A stretch of DNA of 64,000 bases from Siniperca chuatsi (GCF_020085105.1 NC_058056.1:12894929-12958928); one strand, 5' to 3'; shown: positions 37,701 through 50,830, numbered from the stretch's first letter. The notes: generated from the letters alone by a model not told the origin. Numbers and translations: made by a program.

Positions 37701-39470
37701 TTATGCCGCTCCTAGATGGACACATATGGATTTCTGATGTTTTCTCTCAAAGCTGGAGTCCTTCTAATGGATTTAGGAAAAGTTAACTGTACCATGCAAA
37801 TTAATCTTTCTGCTCAGAGTTTGTGTTCTCATACACTCCATGATGATTTATTAGCCAGGGTGATGAATGCCATTGATATTACAAGTGCAGACCTTGCACA
37901 TTTTTGCAGGGGTAATTTGTTTATCTTGCAGCCCTATGCTGTAGGACCAGAGCAAAAAAAATCAGTGCAGTGCAATACTGTGATGCACACCATCTTATAT
38001 TGTGCGTGTTTTTAAGTCTATACATGGATACGTCAATTCAAAGTAATGTTTTACAATAACAAAAATGTTTCATATTGTTAATTTTTCCATCTACAGGGGA
38101 AAATGGTTAATAATTGGGTAACAATTGGACATTGGACAATATTACAGCTTATTTAAAAATATGACTTAACCTAAAAATTGAATCCAGATGTATCAGTCTC
38201 AGCAGTGACTTCCAAGTTGATGCTACTCTAATTATTAATTAATTGTTGTGGGAGGTAATATAAATGAACATATTTTCAGAAATTAATTAATTTAAGCCTC
38301 TTCTCCCAAATAACATTTTACCGTAACTTTACGTAATTTACATAAATTTGACATTATTTTCCACAATGTAAAAGATATTTTTTATGCCATAACATGCTCA
38401 AACTCTGTATAATATGTTGGAGCTGATAAGGCTCTGAGGGAGCAGCAGTGTGTACCCTCTCATGGTAATTACAAACGCTGCCAGAAGGTTTGAGTGTTAT
38501 GTTGCCTCACTATACCCGGGTCTGGACCACTAAGTGTATTGAGTATTTCGGGGTTTGACCTGTCAGGTCACAGAGTGCAGGGCACACTAACATGATATGC
38601 AGGTATTGTGTCGAAGTAAAGTAATATGTTTCATTATCCTCCCAAAAGTTGTAGGCTACAAAAAGATGATAACATATTTCATGTTAACATCTTTTTGATC
38701 ATCTTCATGGAAGTGTTTTACTTTACTTACCGTGATAATTGTGTTGATGCTACGTGTGTATTATGTTTGCAGTAAATAAACAAAAGTCTACCAACTCCTA
38801 TGTATGTTCCTGGAGACAATAAGTATTTTAATCAATATGCAAAACAATTATTCACTAAGAGTTGTCTAACTATCAACCAAACTGCAGCAGCGAGTCCACA
38901 CGCAACCGGAATAGTTGCTCGATTGAGTTTGTAACACTATCTAAGGTTGTGTATGGCTGGCAGATAGTTTGGCAACATATAAAAGCTGAGTAGGCTGAAG
39001 GCTAGAGATTTTATCATGTCAGATATGCATAGTATGGACATATGGCTATTTCCTGGAGGCATACATACCCGTGCAGACCCAGTACGTATCGAACTTGCAA
39101 AAGTATCACTAGCAAAAAATTGTTTGTTCATTTTTGGTCTAATTTTGTGGAGCATTCAGCTGACCTGTCACACCATACTGAACCTTTCATCTGTGTGGTC
39201 AGACGCTGGCTCAATGCTAAAGCTTGAGAAGCTAAAGCCTGAGAAGCTAAAGCTAGAATTTGATACTGCAGTGTGCGTGATGGACCATGAAGAGTTTGTT
39301 ATATGAGGCCTTCAGTAATGACTCTGCTACTTTCAAGGCTTGCATTGAAAGTATAAAGATTTGAAGATTTTTATTTGCTTTTGTTGATATGCCAAATTTA
39401 GGAAGTGGTACTTTACTTTCCCTGCTTGTGGTAGTGACAAGTGTCCACTGGTCACTTTGTGTCAAGCGCT
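31785..39470. other. gene-free DNA upstream of dll4
   Basis: No coding exon, RNA gene or named repeat recognised. A short CpG-rich patch lies at 32130-32170. It contains an 18-bp tandem duplication at 32568-32603 and an 11-bp hairpin at 35585-35615. AT-rich homeodomain-like words (TAATTG, ATTAAT) cluster at 36175-36260, the texture of vertebrate non-coding regulatory DNA, but conservation cannot be judged here. Confidence 0.4.
32568..32603. repeat. perfect 18-bp tandem duplication
   Basis: Two exact head-to-tail copies of an 18-base unit beginning GACCATAACAAG, at 32568-32585 and 32586-32603. Likely a replication-slippage duplication and a possible length polymorphism. Confidence 0.9.
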
Positions 39471-39800
39471 GCGCTAACAGCCGTTACCCTCCGCCCTCCA
39501 CCTCCCGCCCTCTCACCCTCACCCCATCCTCGGCCTTACCCCGAGCCTGGGAGCGGAATTCTGGGAACATTTTTCCATGTGAAATGCCGAGGTCCAATCG
39601 AGGGGTGTGACGCCAGTGCATTGTTCCAGCGGCAAAAAAAGGAACCGCTTGTGATGAGGCCAATTCCTGTTGGTCCCAAAAAAACAGGCACTTTCTCACA
39701 CCGACTTCCTTCCTCATTGGACAGCACAAAACAATCCCAGACCAACCAGCAAAGCGAAAAAGAAAGAAAGAGAAGGAAAAAGAGCAGTAGGAGAGGTGAG
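39471..39800. promoter_or_regulatory. GC-rich block with ETS-type sites upstream of dll4
   Basis: Starts with pyrimidine-rich CCGCCCTCC runs, then a mixed block with a FOX:ETS-type AACAGGAA (minus, 39664-39671), tandem TTCCTTCCTC ETS cores at about 39704-39714, and ATTGG/CCAAT words. It lies about 8 kb upstream of the dll4 promoter. The 191-codon ORF across it is low-complexity and was not accepted as a gene. Confidence 0.3.
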
Positions 39801-42800
39801 GTTGGATTTGAGGTATTCTCAGTCCATGCAGGTTGTGTATCTATAGCTGGAAACACAGAGATTGTCTCTGCAATCTCCAGTATTCACCTGACTGTCCCTT
39901 TCAAAGGTGGAGGTCCTTTATCTGCAGACACAGACCCCTGCAAAACATGCTCACCATTACGTACTGTCTACTCTCCTAGTGACAAACAGCAAGTCTTATC
40001 TTTACTGCCTGTATGATAATCATCACTTCAGTGAATCTCGATACACTCTGCTTTTAACTGTCCCCAAATGTTTGCTTTTGACTATAGTGTGAAGAAAACA
40101 GGCAGTGATTGTGGGTTGATCTTAAACCTTGCTATCATGCTATGAATTATACTTTTAGGAAAACCTTTTGCAGCAGATTGAGAAAACAGAAAAAGAATGA
40201 GGAAAGCAAGTGAGGAGGGCAGCGAGCCTCAACTGATTGGGAGAGCAGGACTCAGGAAGCACCTGCCTGTGCGGAGGGCTGAGCATTTATCTGACCCCGC
40301 TCACATCAGGTGGTTTCCTTGTTTACGTTATCTCCCTACAGCTCCCTGTGGCCCAGCCACTATTGGCTGCCCTGGGCCACTCCTTTTTCCACCACATTCA
40401 TTGATCTTAAGAGGGCTTGCCACTTCCCTGTTTCTTCTTTCCCACCAGAATGACTGTATAGAGGAGAAACATACCCTTCACCACCCTGGAGCTCACTTGC
40501 AAACAGAGGGATCTGTTTAATAAGCTAAAAATTCTAAGCTCTGCTCGACCTCTCGCCTCTGTCCTCACAACACAAACATGGCAGCCTTGAAGACTGCTTT
40601 CCTTTTCCTCCTCATGCCTATACTTGGGCTCAGTGGAAACAAGTAGGCTCATCAATTAGCCTGACTGATAACCTTGATCCTGCTGTCCTCCATGTCACCT
40701 GTATTGCTCAACCCTAACCCAGCTGGCAAGATTTAAACACTGATCTGCCTTGGGGGGGGGGGGGTCAGGGTTTTTAAATGTTTTCATGCAGGGTAGTTCT
40801 GTTTTCTGGTAGTTCATTATTCCAGAAATCCTATTGAGACAGTACTTTTCCTCTCATGATGAAAACGCAGCAGCATTTTTAATAGTAAAGTTATTGAGTT
40901 GTACTGCTGTTGAATGTTTCCTTTTTCCCCCCTGTTGATATAATTATGGCGAAATTGCTGCTTGGCATGCGTGGTAATGACTGCAGGTGGGCCAGGCACA
41001 GGTGCTGTCTGTAATTATAGTGCACATGAGATCCAGAAATGATTATCTGGGATAAATACATATAATCAACCTCTGCAGATGAACATCTAAACTGTTTTAT
41101 CAAATGTTTATTCTCACCAGGAGGCAGGGCTGAGCATTGTGTGTGTGTGTGCGTGGGAGACAGAGACAGAGAGTGTGTATACATGCACCCATTTGGCAGT
41201 GGCTCCCTGCTTGGTTGCAGGGGTCGTACCCTAGTTACCCCATCATGTTGGTGGAGATCTATTTGTCCTGGCAAGGCTTTGGCTGGTCTGACGTCACAGA
41301 CTTTGATGGTCAGCCAAGTGAGTCATTGAAGCAAGGACAATATTCATCATTTCATGTCTCAATCAGCTGAGTTATGACTCAGTAAAGCAATGTGTTCTAC
41401 CAAAGCTTAACAGGCTATAACAACAGAACATTCTTATAAATAAAAGATACATGCAGAACAGATTGAGTACATGTATACAATATTTGCACGTGATGCTCAG
41501 TTTAAGTGGTCAGCCTAAAGCGAACACCTCTCGATGGACATTTTCCCCCATAGTCAGTCCGTCCTCCTCCTCTCGTCAGTCCTCTGCATGGCCTTTCAGT
41601 GGCCGTGCTTTCCTTACTATCTTGTTATCTCAGCAAGTGTTTCCTGCGAGCACCTCGCTCCTCTCTGGAACATGTGGTAGAGCTTGCGCCGTTTTACGTC
41701 CACAGGGTATTGTTCTCCCAAAGTTTGACCATCGTAAATTAGCTAGAAACGATTTGTCAGACATGAGACGGGGGGGCATTAGCAGTAAAGTGAAAAAAAC
41801 AACAACAAAATCAGATCAGGGCTGTGATGTGGCCACAGCACTGAACCATACACTGAACAGATATGTTATTGGTCTCTCTAATTGCTGCAATTCAGTCGAT
41901 TTAAAAAAACACATTATCCAGAACGCTTAACTATCGGCTAACTGGAAGACATTTTCTAATTTTACACTTTATTCAGAAGGCTTGATGCTATTTCAGGTCC
42001 ATGGCATTTCCATATTTATCACTTTATATGCTTTATAAGCTGCATTGAGAAGTTGTTATATGTATGGATGGACTACAGTATATGGACTAACATTATACAT
42101 TTACTTCAAGCAAATGGACAAATTGGTATTTTACCCTGTAATGTGAAGAGAACTACGCACATTTTTACCTTATGCCTATTACAAAGGAAATGCTACATTT
42201 AAGAAATGTTCATATTTCTGACGACCACTTCCATGTTGACTCAATGGTGTGTAGTGTGTTTATTTGAAATTGCTGGAGGAACCACCCCTGTTTATTCTGC
42301 AAGCTGATTCCCATTGACCATCAACGTGACCCTCTTTAATGAGGGAATTCCTGAACATCAGAGGATGTCTCACGCACATCCTGGCCCTTAATCAGTCTTC
42401 ATGCTCTCACCTATATCATCAAGATCCCACAGCAGTGACCTATTCCAGGGAGAGGTAAGACATCCTTCTACTCCCTCGGTCTCCAGGAAAGAGCACGTGG
42501 CCTGTCCATACAGGGAGTCACAGGCGAAATGCCACCCTGTAACCTCAAACCGCCTCAGTTTGGCTGCAGCAGAGAATTTTTGAACTACGAAACTATGCCT
42601 TTCTGGCCTCGCCGTCAATTTCTGTCAAGATCTACTCTGTACCATCCCCTCCGGGAATCCTACTGTCACAACCAATGTTCCCATGGATAGGAATGACCCC
42701 CGGGGAGGCAGAGATTGACAGTGAGCAGAGTGGGACCAGGAATTAAAGGTCTCTGAAGAGTCAAGAAGCTTGTCAGAGGAGCAAGAATAAAAACATGCTG

Positions 42801-44340
42801 TAAAGTATGCCTACAACATCAGCATGCCCTTAGCTGTGACATGGGAAACCCCCACCACAGCGGGGGCAGGTCACACATGAGGCCCTGTTTGCAGCTGGGT
42901 TTGCTCCCTGCTACCTCATGCCAGGCTGAACTATGCTGGGAACCAACTAAGTTAAGCACACAACCTTGAGATACAGTGCAGAACCTCGCACAGCTTTTGA
43001 TATAAAGCCAAATAAGTAACCATTTTACAAAATTGCTTTGATAAGGAAATGTTGCAAGGCAAGGGAAAAGGGACCCTGGCAGTCATCAGGAGTGTGAAAA
43101 ATGACTGCGATTCAGTACGAAAACAACTTCCCCCACCGTAAAATAACAATATTCCTGCAAGTGTGGGGGAAATCAGAAGGAAGTTCCTCCCTTATAGGAG
43201 AGTGGATTGTTCTCTGGCTTTGATTGTTTATGCAAAGCTAAGCATGTTTGCTTTAAATTATGTCACAATGTATCACAGGAGTGCTTCCAATTTAGTACAG
43301 GAACAAATATTGCATGCCTCATTTGGAATGACTGTGCATTTGTTTAGCTCTGCATCTATGGATTTCCTTATCAGCAAAAATGAATCCTTAGGGACATGAA
43401 AAACACAAATTGAAGCTCATCACCAGAACAATTGACACACTGTATTTTGGATCCAGAGCTCTTTTCTAATCTACTTCAGCTTCAATGTTATTTTTCTTGG
43501 CAGCATTTATTTGTAACTTCTCTTAATTTTATTAAATCTTGGAGAGGCTTGTTCTGTTTGGCTAGTGGTCAACACATACCATCTAACCTCAACTCTCTTC
43601 TGTCAAGTAAAAGCAAAAAATGCCATAAAACAATAACCAAAAAGGGTGATATTGGTCTGCAAGTTGGCTAAGTCCCCATATTTTTCTCCATAGTGTACGG
43701 GGATAGTCCAGACAAACCCAACTCTTACTGTTAAAGCTGGAATGTCCCTTGTTGGTTTTGATGGCAGAAGATGGTCACCCTCTGTTCCCTCCTGCTAGGC
43801 CTATTTTGTCCCATCATCAATCTCCTTAAAAAACTGTTACCATGGCACCAAGTATTCAGCAAGGGAAGATTCATGGCAGGATGACAACATTAAAGCTGGT
43901 GATGTTTTGTGTGATGCTGGATAACACTGGAAGCCCAAAGAACATTTGTTGGGTCTCTTTCACTCTTTTGCTGCAGGTGTGTCTGTTGGAGAGACTCAAA
44001 TGGAACAGGACTGCTAGTTTGGCTCAGAGCTCTTTGGACATCCCAAGTGTGTGAGGTGGATGTTTTGTAAGCCTCAGATCTGGCCAGATATCAGAAGTAC
44101 TGCAGGCGAAACCTAAAATCTAGATAGAGAACATAATATTAAATATATATTAAAGGCAGATTAAGTAAGATTTTCGTAAAAAAAAACAATGTATAGACTC
44201 ACACAAAAATAATCCCTCTCAATCATCACTTATGACCCACTAGAAGTGTGTGGCGGTGTCTGTACCTGCAGAGACCCGGCAATCTGCCTGAATTTTCATA
44301 GTTTCTTAATGCTGTGTTTGGGATGTTTCTGGGCAGTGGT
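39801..44340. other. gene-free intergenic DNA
   Basis: No coding exon or RNA gene recognised. Notable are a G run at 40751-40764, a GT repeat at 41137-41151, and a CRE/AP-1 motif group at 41289-41381. Short ORFs show no family resemblance. Confidence 0.4.
41289..41381. promoter_or_regulatory. CRE plus two AP-1 motifs
   Basis: Perfect CRE TGACGTCA at 41289-41296, AP-1 TGAGTCA at 41319-41325 and AP-1 TGACTCA at 41375-41381. The last sits in a small inverted repeat CTGAGT-TATG-ACTCAG (41367-41382) next to an E-box CAGCTG. Motif evidence only. Confidence 0.35.
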
Positions 44341-44351
44341 GTGTACCCCAG

Positions 44352-44420
44352 CCAATATCAGCGCGCAGGCTGTGAGGTCGGGACTCTATAAAAACGTAGC
44401 AAGCAGGTTGCATCGCTGTC
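44352..44420 (+). promoter_or_regulatory. orphan TATA/CCAAT core-promoter-like block
   Basis: CCAAT at 44352-44356 and TATAAAAA at 44387-44394, 35 bases apart, followed by a pyrimidine-rich start-like region near 44418 and a CpG-containing stretch to about 44530. No protein gene starts here, so an unannotated transcript or a cryptic element is possible. Downstream it runs into repeat family B. Confidence 0.4.
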
Positions 44421-44574
44421 TCCATCTCTCTCCTCTGCTCTCTGTCTGTGTTATGCATGTATCTCCAGCGCTGGTACAGCGCTAAAACGAAGTGTGGCGA
44501 TCGGTCGGGTCTGAGCTACTCACACACACCGAGCACAGAGCAGTGAACAGGGTGAAGCATTGACATTTTGATTG

Positions 44575-45295
44575 TTCTCAATTTAAAACAATAGCTCAAC
44601 ATTTTGGGAAATACGCTTATACGCTTTCTTGCAAAGAGTTAAATGAGATCGATACAACTCTCATGCCTGTACGGTAAGTATGAAGCTAACGTTACAGCCA
44701 GCAACCTGTTAGCTTAACTTATCACAAAGACTGGAACCAGTAGGAAACAGTTAGCCTAGCTCTGTCCAAAGGTAACCAAATCCCCCTTCCAGCACCTCTG
44801 AAGCTCACTAACTATAACCAACATGTTATATCATCTTTGTTTAACCCATAAAACAATTTAAGTGCAGAGCCAGCAGGCTAGCCGTTTCCCCATTTTCAGT
44901 CTTTGTGCTAAGCTAAGCTAACCGGCTGTTGGCTCTAGCTGTATATTATAAGGTAACAGAATTTGCCTACAAGCACCTCTAACATTCACCAATCAATACG
45001 TTATATGGTGTTTGTTTAAACACTACAAAGATTAGAGTTTTGCTTTCTTGCTGAGTTAGATAAGGAGATTGATATCACTCTCATGTCTATGGTAAATAAA
45101 TAGCTAGAGCCAGCAGCCGCTTAGCTTAGCACAAAGATTGGAAACGGGGAAACAGCTGGCCTGGGTCTGTAATCTTTGTAGGGTTTAAACGAGCGAGATA
45201 TATAATGTGTTAATTAGTGAGCTGAGAGGTGCTGTTAGCCAGATTTTGATACCTTTGAAAAGAGCCAGGCTAGGTGTTTCCCCTTTGAGTTAAAG
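44575..45295 (+). repeat. compound family B repeat, two merged copies
   Basis: First part: ATTTTGGGAAATACGC, GAGTTAAATGAGATCG, TATGAAGCTAACGTTACAGC, CACCTCTGAAGCTCACTAAC. A second copy begins near 45040 with TTGCTGAGTTAGATAAGG, CACTCTCATGTCTATGG and AGCCAGCAGCCGCTTAGC. The second is bounded by an inverted repeat (GTTTAAACACTACAAAG near 45015 and CTTTGTAGGGTTTAAAC near 45174), so it looks nested or rearranged. Same family as 13381-13762. Confidence 0.7.
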
Positions 45296-48200
45296 AGTCT
45301 GACTAAAAGGACTGTCAAAATAGCATTAGTGGCATTTAATTTCCAAAGCACAGACAGTAGTCGTGGGAGAAACAGATAAGCATCTGGGCCACATTCAGGC
45401 AGGTTCCTGTTTGTCCTATATGGGAGAGAGTGACTCCTTATCCCATGGTGCTGCTGGTAAACCTATCAGGGCACAAAGGAGAATGGGACCCTCTGTAGAC
45501 ATTGTGGCTCCTCCTCAGACAATAAGGCTCTCCTCTGGACAGCGGATAATGTGGGAATCCTGCTGGACCCACCTTGCCTGCTGAGTATGCTGAATTGAAG
45601 TTTCTACGTAGATTGTTAAATACAAACCTGCTTCATTTGATGTGATCATTATCTTAACTATGGGACATCTGTGACATACATTTATCTTTATTGGTTAGCA
45701 CGAAAACACCGAAAAGTTAAAGACCTGAGAAAAGAAAAAAGCACTTTGGAAACAACAAATTGAATGATGTCACGTTTCCATTAAAACCAGCTGACATGAA
45801 ACTTATTGAAACTCAGGACCCCTGCTGTCGTTTTGTCTGTTACACAATTAAAGTTGGAAATTGTGTCATTTCCCTTCCTAATCTACACCCACTTCCCCCC
45901 CCACATGGGTGTCATCCCCCGGTGTAACTCATAGAATTGCAGGGGTTTGTTACTGTCAGACATCACAATGCTCATTGTTCTAATGGCTGCCTGTGGTTGA
46001 CAACCTGAGAATAATGCTTTATAGACTGATGTACGACTGATAATCTTAGTAATGAAATATGTTCAGTGAGTCCAAAATACAGTAAATGTGTGCTTGTGTG
46101 ATTGCTGTGTGTATATGTGCAGGGAAAAGCTTGTTTTTATATATCATGTCATGTCACTGTGACCCACAACTACTGTGTGCTGGTTTCCCACAGTCCTGTG
46201 TCTCTACCTGCGACCGAGCCCCCACCTCCTGTCACCCCTCCCTCTTCAGATTAAAGTAAAACCTGGAAACCATTTTGCTTCTCTTTTTCCTCTGGAGCCC
46301 TCATAATGACGGAAAAGTGCTCTGGCCCTGCTGCCACAGAGAGCAAAGGCACAGACTTGATGGGAAACTGTAAGCCTCTGCAAAAATGTCTCCTTTTAGG
46401 GCTCTGTGAGCTCTGTTACACCCACATTCTGCAACCATAAATTTCAAAAGATGAAATAGCATGTGGCTCTTATCTTTATTTACACAATATAAAGTTTTTT
46501 TCTGTGTAAGGGAGAATGAAAAAAGTGACCTCTAGAGTCTAGAAAGCCCTAACTTCTCATGGAGGAAGTTAACTTGTCCTATAATTTAAATTTTCACCGC
46601 CCTGCTAAATTGTCCCATGCTCTTACACCAACGTCATAGAAGGCTGTTTTCACACAGTGAAAAATGACACATCTACTGGCACATTTCAATGGGGAGGTGA
46701 CAGTTTTTGCAGGTTCATCATGTGCAGACACACTGTAAGTATTTGTAGTCATTAAAGTTAGTAAAAATAAATTCAAGATTATCATGCTGTATAAAATGTT
46801 ATTTTGCTTTGTTGTCATACAAAGTCAGTGTCTCACATGACTCTACATGTGTTAGAATCTCCAACAAGCTCAGTTAGATGGCCCCTTTTGTTTATAATTG
46901 AGCTGTTTATGTGTTGCACCCACTCTGCAAGGTCAATCACTACCATTCAGTTGGATTCTGCCTGGGCATTGGTACAGCAATCACTGCTAGCTTGTTGTTG
47001 ATGAGGGGAGCGCATACTGTTTATCCAAGGATATAACCCACTCTATAATCAACCAATAGTCAATGTCCTGGAAGCAAAACCCAGCTCGTTAGCAGAGATC
47101 ATTACAGAGCGATTACAGTGGAATGATGTAATACATCACAGATTGAAAACAAAATAAAGTTTTTCTGGACAACGCATTGAAATGATCTATGACTGGCAGA
47201 GATCTTTGGCAAAGTAAAATGGTGGTTTATTTGAAAGCATGTTTGTTAATTGAGTGTACTAAGAATTTAAGACACTTGACAGATAGGGAAGTGGAGAACA
47301 CTGGGTAGAATGTGAAAGGAACACCCACACACCATTTCCTCCATAAATTACCAAGACACCCATCAGACAAATATGGCTTCCGAGAAGATCCTTACCAGTA
47401 AGGTATTGTGGTATTGTGTCGGACTAACAGGTTCTCAGGGTCAGCGAGAGGCTGGGCAGCAGATAAAGGCTGTAGCACACCTGCCTGAACAAATAAACTA
47501 TACACCCTGTCACCTTATGGTTTTACTATCCTGTGATGGATTAACATACAGTAGACTGCTCACTGTAGTTTGTTTAACAAGCACATCTGCCCTCACACAT
47601 GTGGTTCAAAAATCTTACATCTGGTGTTCTGATTCAAAAACACATTTTCAACATCATTTGAATGCACAATTTTGGTCAATTAGAAAATACTGGACAATGA
47701 CACCAATTGTATCGTATTATCGTGGAAATAAAATATAGGCTTGTCTGGCTCTGATATCTTCAGACGGTTGCAATAATTAGCTGCCCCACTTCATCCTCAT
47801 TATACCAGCAGCACAAAAACACTTTGCTCTCATTAGGGCTGAGCCATTGTCCGTCATCAGTTAGCAACCATTTTGCCTTCCCCATTACAACACAAAGAAA
47901 GGGGAGGTAAAACAGTTTACCCACAAATCTCCCTCTGTGTGCCCACTGGTTCACTCCACTTATTCAGGCAGGGAAGTAAAGACCATCTGCTCATTTTATA
48001 GAATTTCAGTCTCAAAACACACTAATACACATTCACAGATTCTATTGCCGTCGCCAGCAGATTATTTGACCAAACACCCACCAAAACTCCCTGCAAAACA
48101 CATCTCAAAGAAGGCCAAGGTTGATCAAGCCACGGCTGTGGAAGGTAGCCATTGCTTTGAATGTGAAAGTGTGAGTCTTTTCTGTTCGTCTCCTACTGGC

Positions 48201-50724
48201 GTGAGATGAATGGCATCAACCAAAGGAGTGCGACCTGAGGCATTTCAGCCACAGGAGTAGCCACTGGCAGAAAAGTTGGGCAGCTGCTCTCCGGTCCTCC
48301 CACAGCCAGACATGAAAGGGCCAAAATATAAACACAGTTAATGAGGCAGCATACCACAACAGCTAAAATCTATTTTTGGTAAACAACTCATTGTTAAGTT
48401 TATCCCTGATCCATGTTTTTTATGGGACTCACTGCACGTTGCTCCCCTCTATCCTGTCCCTCTGTCTCAGGCAGAGATTCAGGGATTGTGGGAGTTTTCC
48501 ATTCACGCTGCAGTAGATGTAGTGCTTTTACACCTATGACTTCTTTGGGCAGTTTCACACTTTGGCCTGTTCGACAGCCCACCATGTGGGGCCAAACAAG
48601 CACACATTAATCTGCACTTTGTATGAATATTCACATACAGCTGTCTGTGACACGGAGATAGCAGCTGGTGTGCTTGGGCCCCACAGATATCCCAGTGCCA
48701 TGCCTGGACAGAAGCCGCTGCATCTGGGCCAAGACAGGCACAGCCGGCCCTGGCAGGCCCACCCAGGCCCAGAATCTCCCCAAATCCCACCAGTGACACC
48801 CTCTACACAAGGGTGGTCAAAGACACAATAAACACCTTTAGCAGCCTGCAGCAGATACACAATGACAGTTTCATTATGTCACTACAATGGTGATGAAATA
48901 GCTGGATATATGGCACTAAAAATGACTGTCTGAAATGGCTAGTTATTTAATTATCTCTGTTTTCACAATCATGCCGCCTTAGATTTAAGATAGTTATACA
49001 ATACACAGTAAAATGTGCCAAAAGTCGAGTTTGCGTTCCTATGAAAGCACAGTATTCATATTAAATTATGTTTCACATGAATTTTCGTTTTGTGATTGAA
49101 AAGGCATCAAAGAATTTCCTCCATCATCATATCAGGCTTAGAGTTCTGTAAATCTATGAAATGTACATTGTTGACAAGGTGGTTTTTATCTTGCTGCAGT
49201 AACAAGTAGGTGTAAAAACAGATGGCATTGCTTTGTATATCACATTTAATTTACCATTTAGGGCTTTTGTGGAGCACTCTTGACAAAGCAGTTTAAATTT
49301 AATTTAATTTCACTTAAGTGAATCACACAGACATGGTCTTAACTTCAGCCAATCACGCGACAAGGCACAGCACAGTGAATGTGACACCTGACTGTTTTGG
49401 AACCAAACGCTGCTTAAAAAAACCATAGTCACGTTTTTCATTATGGCTAAATGTCATAACAGGCTCAGGATGGCATTTACATTTTCCCTGATGACGTGAA
49501 TGTAATTCACCCTTTTTAATTACCCAACTTAATCTCATACTAATCCAATGATATTGCTATAACAAGTAACATATACTTGCGTTACTTGTTATAGCAATAT
49601 CAAGCTGGCAAGCTGGTTGGCAGACAAAGCCTGCTATGGTGAAGGAGTTTGTGTTTGGTGGGCCTGGCGTTACCGCCTCCCTAACTGTCTGCTGGTTGGC
49701 CCTGACAACACAGTGTCACAGTGCCAGGCTGTCAGCGTGCCAGGCTCAGAGAGCAGCTGCCAGGCCAAACCAGCGGGCACTAATTCAGCCAGCCACAGGG
49801 ATCCCCCTCCACCCCTTCTTCTTCCAGGCCCTCCCTGTGGCTACAACTACCCCCTCATCTGTGCGTGCACGCACACACTCCTTAAACAATGCAGGCTTTA
49901 ATTATGACAAACTTGCCAAAAGCTAATCTCCTATCTTTTTAATCAAAGACATTTGTAGCTGAGGGGGTTGCCAATATTATAATAACGAATCACCAGAATT
50001 TCTGGTGAATAAACACCTTTTCCTTTGACACACAGTGGCCTTTCTCAGTCAAACAAAGCCTGAAAATCTCCCAAAGCCAACAATGCAACAAGATCTCGAG
50101 GACAGTTTTTGCTTGATGCTGTTGCATTAGATTATTAGATTAGACACAGCTACATGGAAACTTTTTGTCCAGAGTTGTAACAATTGTACATACCCTCATT
50201 TTATCAAAATAAAAAAGCATTATTTCTGAACATTACAACCTTGATGGAGGGCTTGCATCATTAATTTGCATGCTTGCCACTGACACATGTCCATGTGCGT
50301 TGCACAAATCGTTAACATCCCGCTTGTTTTGTCATTATCTCCTGTGAATGAGTGCAGTCACTGAGCCCCGGGGACTGTGGCCCGGCCAGTTACTCTGTGG
50401 TTGGTTAAGTGACGGCCAAATTGCTCAGAAGCATTCAGCTGCTCTTCTGATGTGATGAAGACTTTCTGTGGTTAAATCCTGCTGTGCAACAGGCCTCTCC
50501 CCCTGAGCTAAGCTTATGGTTGAAGGACAAACTTTTTCGAATTCAGCATTGGACCTTTTTTTGCATGCCATCCAAATTTCTCTCCCTCCTTCCAGGTCTT
50601 TTCTAGCCTTACTGTACATATTAACAGGAGAGGGAATGGACTATCATATGACAAAGTTTCCTGCGAGTTTCAGAATAGGTTTCACACAATCTTTCTGCTC
50701 TCATGCTTTTGCCTATCCATACTA
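45296..50724. other. gene-free intergenic DNA
   Basis: No coding exon or RNA gene recognised; ORFs overlap on both strands and are low in information. A near-perfect 22-bp hairpin lies at 49549-49602. Patches near 48660-48800 and 49620-49850 are richer in GC but show no exon structure. Confidence 0.4.
49549..49602. repeat. 22-bp perfect inverted repeat with 10-base loop
   Basis: Arms 49549-49570 and 49581-49602 are exact reverse complements (one arm starts TGATATTGCTATAACAAG). The loop is 49571-49580. Flanks beyond the arms do not pair. The 54-base foldback is short for a canonical microRNA precursor and unusually free of bulges. Confidence 0.9.
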
Positions 50725-50830
50725 GTGATGGGAATTACTTCTCTATGAAGGGAGCTGAATGTTATGGTTCCGCTCCTTTCCGAGAGCCAGTTCTTTCAGC
50801 TCCCAAACGGCTCTTCATTTAGTATCACTT
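50725..50830 (+). repeat. short teleost repeat with GAGAGCC/GGCTCTT words
   Basis: Begins CTAGTGATGGGAATTAC and carries CGAGAGCCAGTTCTTTCAGC and AACGGCTCTTC. Imperfect copies of such AGCCGTT/GGCTC words are typical of a common fish repeat. Family name and exact ends unknown. Confidence 0.5.

Noticed and set aside
39441-40016. 191-codon plus-strand ORF, the longest intergenic ORF
   Set aside because: Proline- and lysine-rich low-complexity translation, overlapping ORFs on the other strand, no splice partners, no family resemblance; explained by GC-rich sequence.
48503-48860. overlapping ORFs of 98, 101 and 89 codons on both strands
   Set aside because: All three share one GC-richer patch in different frames, none with family resemblance.
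49549-49602. Annotation of the 22-bp hairpin as a microRNA gene
   Set aside because: Stem too short and free of bulges, loop small, mature sequence not one I know; kept only as a repeat.
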